DNA of 10,272 nt from an uncultured Flavobacteriales bacterium (GTDB lineage Bacteria; Bacteroidota; Bacteroidia; Flavobacteriales_D; Sanyastnellaceae), in NCBI GenBank assembly GCA_937897625.1, contig CALCNZ010000202.1:1-10272 (forward strand), in the 5' to 3' direction. Positions 7,222 to 10,272 of this stretch are shown here, piece after piece. A program made the translations under genes and the position numbers. The notes under the pieces are model-generated. The model was not told where the DNA came from. It ran no database searches and was given only the letters and a program-made list of their open reading frames with translations. The number at the start of each line of letters is the position of its first letter. Position 1 is the first letter of the stretch.

Positions 7222-7252
7222 TAGCCTTAAAAGTTAACTTAAATTTAATCAA

Positions 7253-9151
7253 ATGAAGAAAATCTACTTATTAGGTTTGTTCACAGCTGTTGCGAGTGTA
7301 TCATTCGCACAGTGGTCAGTGCAACAATCACCTGCTCGCAGAACTTTCACTAGAAGTGAAATTTCTCCAAGAGCTAGCATCCGTCAAGAAATGGCTCCAT
7401 CTGTTGATTGGAGCAACCGTGTTGTTCTTCTTTCTGAAGACTTCCAAGTACCAGGTCCAATGCCAGGAGCATTGCCAACAGGTTGGACTACGCTTCAAGT
7501 TACTCAAGCCGATGGCTCTTTGGGTGATGCTTTCAAAACCTACAACAGCGCAACTGCTAACGGTGGTGGTTACTGGCCAGTTCCACAAGTTGGAACCGGA
7601 AACAAGTTTGCTGGTGTTAACGATGACAACACTCCTTGTGATTGTGATAACGTAGATTCATATGTTCAATCTCCAGTAATGGACTTTTCAACAGCATCGA
7701 ATATCGCAATTTCATTCGATATTTTCCATGACATGAACTTCGGTGGTGGTGATGCTACTTTGCAAATCTCTACTGACGGTGGTACTACATTTAACATCCG
7801 TTCTATTGGAACAGATGCAACAGGTGCTAGCATCGATGTATTCCCAGCTGACCAAGATTACTGGCAGTCGATTATCGTTCCATTGTACGATATCACGTCT
7901 TCTACTGTTGTTATCCGTTTCCAATGGACTGACGGTGGATCATGGGCTTCTGGATTTGCAGTTGACAACGTAGTTGTTGGTTCACTTCCTGCAAGCGACC
8001 TTCGTGTTGTTAAGACAAAAGTTGGTGACTGGAACCAAGCAAACTTCGGTTTAGGTTTCTGGGATTACAACAGAGTACCAGTTACTCAAGTTAGTCCTGT
8101 TCACGCTACTTCTGTTATCTTCAACGGTGGTACGAACGACCAAGTAAACGCAACAATGAACTACGATGTAACTTTCAACGGTACTCCTGTTGCTGGTTCT
8201 CCATTCCCTGCTGACCAAACGTCTGCTGCTTTCTTGTCGTTAGACAAAGACACCATTTCTGTTTCTACTCCTTGGACTCCAAGCGCAGTGGGTACAATTC
8301 AAATTACTGGAACAACCACTTCAACTACTGGAGACGATGTTGCTTCTAATAACACAGGAACAACTTCATTCGAAATCACAGACTTCACTTACGGTCGTGA
8401 CGCAGACGCTGCTCAAGCATTCGTAGGTCCAACTTCAGATTTCGAAATTGGAAACTTGTTTGACGTATACGCTGACGATCAATTCGGTGGAATTGACGTT
8501 GCAATCGGAGCTGGTTCAGCTGCGGGTGACCCAATCATTGGTCGTATCTATTTATTCGAAGGATTCGACGCTGCAGGTGCTCCAATCTTCACAGATTTAG
8601 CTCTTGAAACAACTGAGTACATTTTCACTGGAAATGAATTCAACAGTGTTGGAGGAAACGTATTCGTAACTCTTCCTTTCGCTTCAGCTGTTACTTTGAA
8701 CGCTGGTAACATTTACCTTGTAGTCGTTTCTTGTACAACTGGAACTCGTATTCCTGTATCTGGAAGCAACGACTGGGTTACTTCTTGGTTATTTGACAGT
8801 GGTACATCTGCATGGGGTGCTACAGGCTCTGTTCCAATGGTTCGTTTGAACTCTGACGAAACTGCTGCTGTTGCAACTGTTGCTGGTTCTACTTCTTTCG
8901 AATTAGCTCAAAACATGCCTAACCCTTCAAACGGAAATACAACTATCGTTTACAACCTTCCAAGCAATGAGCGCGTTACTTTAACTGTTCGCGATTTAAC
9001 TGGACGTGTTGTAGCAGTATCTAACGAAGGTGTTAAACCAACTGGTAAAAACATGATCACCTTGAATACTTCAGCTTTCGGTGCAGGTATCTACACTTAC
9101 ACGATCACTGCAGGTTCTTCAAGCTTGACAAAACAAATGATGGTGAAATAA
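7253..9151 (+). CDS. Secreted multidomain protein with T9SS type A sorting domain
   Basis: A complete 632-aa protein, probably secreted across the outer membrane by the type IX system. A Sec signal peptide covers 1-19 (lysines, hydrophobic core, SFA then Gln20). Residues about 57-243 look like a jelly-roll domain of the choice-of-anchor J/MAM-like kind: SEDF at 61-64, an acidic NDDNTPCDCD stretch (123-132) that may bind metal, ISTDGGTTF (172-180), and GFAVDNVVV at the end. About 247-375 is an Ig-like beta domain. About 378-531 is another beta-sandwich that I do not recognise. The last about 85 residues (548-632) form the sorting domain: FELAQNMPNPSNG, then a beta-sandwich with LTGRVV and GIYTYTI, ending KQMMVK. 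There is no catalytic motif, so adhesion or structural use is a guess. Codons are strongly skewed to T- and C-ending forms (GGT, GTT, ACT, CGT), unlike the metabolic genes, which suggests high expression. Confidence 0.88.
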   Translation: MKKIYLLGLFTAVASVSFAQWSVQQSPARRTFTRSEISPRASIRQEMAPSVDWSNRVVLLSEDFQVPGPMPGALPTGWTTLQVTQADGSLGDAFKTYNSATANGGGYWPVPQVGTGNKFAGVNDDNTPCDCDNVDSYVQSPVMDFSTASNIAISFDIFHDMNFGGGDATLQISTDGGTTFNIRSIGTDATGASIDVFPADQDYWQSIIVPLYDITSSTVVIRFQWTDGGSWASGFAVDNVVVGSLPASDLRVVKTKVGDWNQANFGLGFWDYNRVPVTQVSPVHATSVIFNGGTNDQVNATMNYDVTFNGTPVAGSPFPADQTSAAFLSLDKDTISVSTPWTPSAVGTIQITGTTTSTTGDDVASNNTGTTSFEITDFTYGRDADAAQAFVGPTSDFEIGNLFDVYADDQFGGIDVAIGAGSAAGDPIIGRIYLFEGFDAAGAPIFTDLALETTEYIFTGNEFNSVGGNVFVTLPFASAVTLNAGNIYLVVVSCTTGTRIPVSGSNDWVTSWLFDSGTSAWGATGSVPMVRLNSDETAAVATVAGSTSFELAQNMPNPSNGNTTIVYNLPSNERVTLTVRDLTGRVVAVSNEGVKPTGKNMITLNTSAFGAGIYTYTITAGSSSLTKQMMVK

Positions 9152-9173
9152 TTCATCAACTTTCTTAGAAAGG

Positions 9174-9206
9174 AAAAAGTCCCGCTACAATGCGGGACTT
9201 TTTTTT
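9174..9206 (+). terminator. Strong rho-independent terminator after the T9SS-cargo gene
   Basis: AGTCCCGC (9178-9185), a six-base loop TACAAT (9186-9191) and GCGGGACT (9192-9199) form a perfect GC-rich stem. It is extended by A4/T4 pairing to a 12-bp stem and followed by eight consecutive T residues (9199-9206, counting the end of the stem). It begins 22 bases after the stop codon at 9149-9151. This separates transcription of the two secreted-protein genes, at least in part. Confidence 0.93.
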
Positions 9207-9217
9207 GTCCAATCAGA

Positions 9218-9246
9218 TTTGGTTATGGAAAGATTTCTTAACTTCC
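9218..9246 (+). promoter_or_regulatory. Candidate promoter of the second secreted-protein gene
   Basis: TTTG (9218-9221), then 17 bases, then TAACTTCC (9239-9246) gives a partial match to the Bacteroidota TTTG/TAnnTTTG pattern, with the last two positions off consensus. It lies directly after the strong terminator, where a new promoter would be needed. The leader before ATG 9271 is A-rich (CCTAAAATAAAACC) and has no Shine-Dalgarno sequence. Confidence 0.4.
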
Positions 9247-9270
9247 CAACCTAAAATAAAACCTGTTAAG

Positions 9271-10272
9271 ATGAAAAAACTTTTTACTCTTTGTGGTGCT
9301 ATTGGTTTCGCTTTTTCTGCTTTGGCTCAATCTACGCCAACTACAGACATTAAGGCTGCGCTGAAAGCTCCTTCAAACGCTGAAATGGAACGCTCTGCTC
9401 ATGCTACTGCAACCGCTCCATCGAACACCGCAGACCGTGTTGTGGTATACAGCCAAAACTTCTCTACTGGATTTGGCGACATGACTCACCAAGATAGCAG
9501 CCCTGCTGGAACTATCTGGATGGTTGCTAACGCTAGCTCTCCAGCTGGAGAGTTCTCTTCAACCCTTCCTGCTTTAGCGTCTCCAACTGCCGCTAACGGA
9601 TGGGTAATTTTCGACTGTGACTTATACAACACACCGGTTTCAAATGGTGTTGAAGATGTTACAGGAAGTCTTTCTACTCCAACTATGGATTGTAGCGCAT
9701 TAACTTCTGTAATTGTTGAATGGTCACAATACTTCCGCTATTGCTGCTTCTCTGCGTCTCCTTTGACGTTAGAAGTTTCTACAGACGGTGGAACCAACTG
9801 GACTGTTTTTCCTGCAAACGGAAACTTTACTCCAAGTGCAAACTCACTTTCTGCTAACCCATTGAACACGCGTGTTGACATTTCTTGTGCTGCTGCTGGA
9901 CAATCTAGCGTTTTAGTACGTTGGGGATATAACACAGCTGCTGCAACAGGTTACAGTCACTACTTCTGGGGAATCGATGATATTCAAATTCACGACAACG
10001 GAACTACGAATGATCTAGAAATTCTTCAAGTAACAAACGGTGATGTTTTGAATATCTGGGAATACCGTGTTACACCTTTCGAGCAACGTATTTACGCTGC
10101 TGACGGTGGATTAATGGTTGGAGTTATCTACCGTAACAACGGAAGCGCTGACCAAACTAACACTTCAATCAACGTTGATATTTTAGATGCTTCAGGTGCA
10201 GTTGTTGGAAACGCTGTTTCTAACCCATTCACAATGGAATCATTTGGTCACACTCCAGAATGTCCTTCTTTC
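9271..10272 (+). CDS. Secreted jelly-roll-domain protein, 3' end outside the window
   Basis: An open frame of 334 codons from ATG 9271 to the window edge without a stop, so the gene is partial. Residues 1-19 form a Sec signal peptide (MKKLFTLCGAIGFAFSALA) with Gln20 as the predicted mature N-terminus. A low-complexity Ala/Thr/Ser segment (about 21-55) precedes a jelly-roll domain (about 57-242): VVVYSQNF, LEVSTDGGTNWTVF (167-180), VLVRWGY (214-220) and FWGIDDIQI (232-240). It belongs to the same choice-of-anchor J/MAM-like type as in the gene before. A following beta domain starts DLEILQV (249-255) and contains WEYRVTPFEQ (263-272), parallel to DLRVVKT and WDYNRVPVTQ in its neighbour. The two are therefore probably paralogous in layout, though the sequence match is limited to these motifs. 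A T9SS sorting domain is expected at the missing C-terminus but is not seen. The T/C-ending codon bias is as strong as in its neighbour. Confidence 0.85.
   Translation, partial: MKKLFTLCGAIGFAFSALAQSTPTTDIKAALKAPSNAEMERSAHATATAPSNTADRVVVYSQNFSTGFGDMTHQDSSPAGTIWMVANASSPAGEFSSTLPALASPTAANGWVIFDCDLYNTPVSNGVEDVTGSLSTPTMDCSALTSVIVEWSQYFRYCCFSASPLTLEVSTDGGTNWTVFPANGNFTPSANSLSANPLNTRVDISCAAAGQSSVLVRWGYNTAAATGYSHYFWGIDDIQIHDNGTTNDLEILQVTNGDVLNIWEYRVTPFEQRIYAADGGLMVGVIYRNNGSADQTNTSINVDILDASGAVVGNAVSNPFTMESFGHTPECPSF

Noticed and set aside
7231..7240. Palindrome AAGTTAACTT as a regulator site
   Set aside because: A 10-bp dyad in AT-rich leader DNA is likely by chance; it is noted only within the promoter entry.
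7290..7655. 121-residue open frame inside the T9SS-cargo gene
   Set aside because: It is a shadow created by the strong codon bias of the real frame; the real frame has a signal peptide and sorting domain.
9738..9935. 65-residue minus-strand frame inside the second secreted-protein gene
   Set aside because: It is antisense to a well-supported open frame, without a promoter or recognisable motif.
1..10272. CRISPR array, tRNA/rRNA, insertion sequence or attachment site
   Set aside because: Reading through the window I saw no spaced repeats, no cloverleaf-like sequence, no transposase and no terminal inverted repeats.

Overview
The window looks like ordinary chromosome from a Bacteroidota bacterium, most likely a Flavobacteriales-like lineage. 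Four things point there. Two secreted proteins have signal peptides cleaved before Gln, and one ends in a type IX secretion (T9SS) type A sorting domain. The intergenic regions carry TTTG/TTG ... TAnnTT(T/C)-type promoters, and translation starts lack Shine-Dalgarno sequences. RecQ has the long Bacteroidota-type C-terminus without zinc cysteines. TatC has a long first periplasmic loop. The genus cannot be read from the sequence.

Layout. Positions 1-3017 (+) are the end of a fatty-acid beta-oxidation operon: the last codons of an upstream gene (possibly the hydratase/3-hydroxyacyl-CoA dehydrogenase), then a thiolase, then a long VLCAD-like acyl-CoA dehydrogenase, with gaps of only 4 and 10 bases. 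A perfect 28-bp palindrome at 3028-3055 separates this operon from the convergent recQ (3040-5244, -) and overlaps the recQ stop codon. From the 5245-5389 intergenic region recQ runs leftward and kdsD (arabinose-5-phosphate isomerase, for Kdo/LPS) runs rightward, followed 5 bases later by tatC. A promoter-like region at 7165-7252 precedes a 632-aa secreted protein with a T9SS sorting domain (7253-9151). A strong intrinsic terminator (9174-9206) and another promoter-like region follow. A second secreted protein, related in domain layout, starts at 9271 and runs off the window.

How the genes work together. The first block degrades fatty acyl-CoA. The recQ/kdsD/tatC block is housekeeping: DNA repair, outer-membrane LPS precursor supply, and folded-protein export. 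The last two genes have strongly biased codons and their own promoter and terminator signals, so they look like highly expressed surface or extracellular proteins. No mobile element, CRISPR array, tRNA/rRNA or clear novel system was seen. The most interesting material is the tandem secreted pair and its regulatory DNA.
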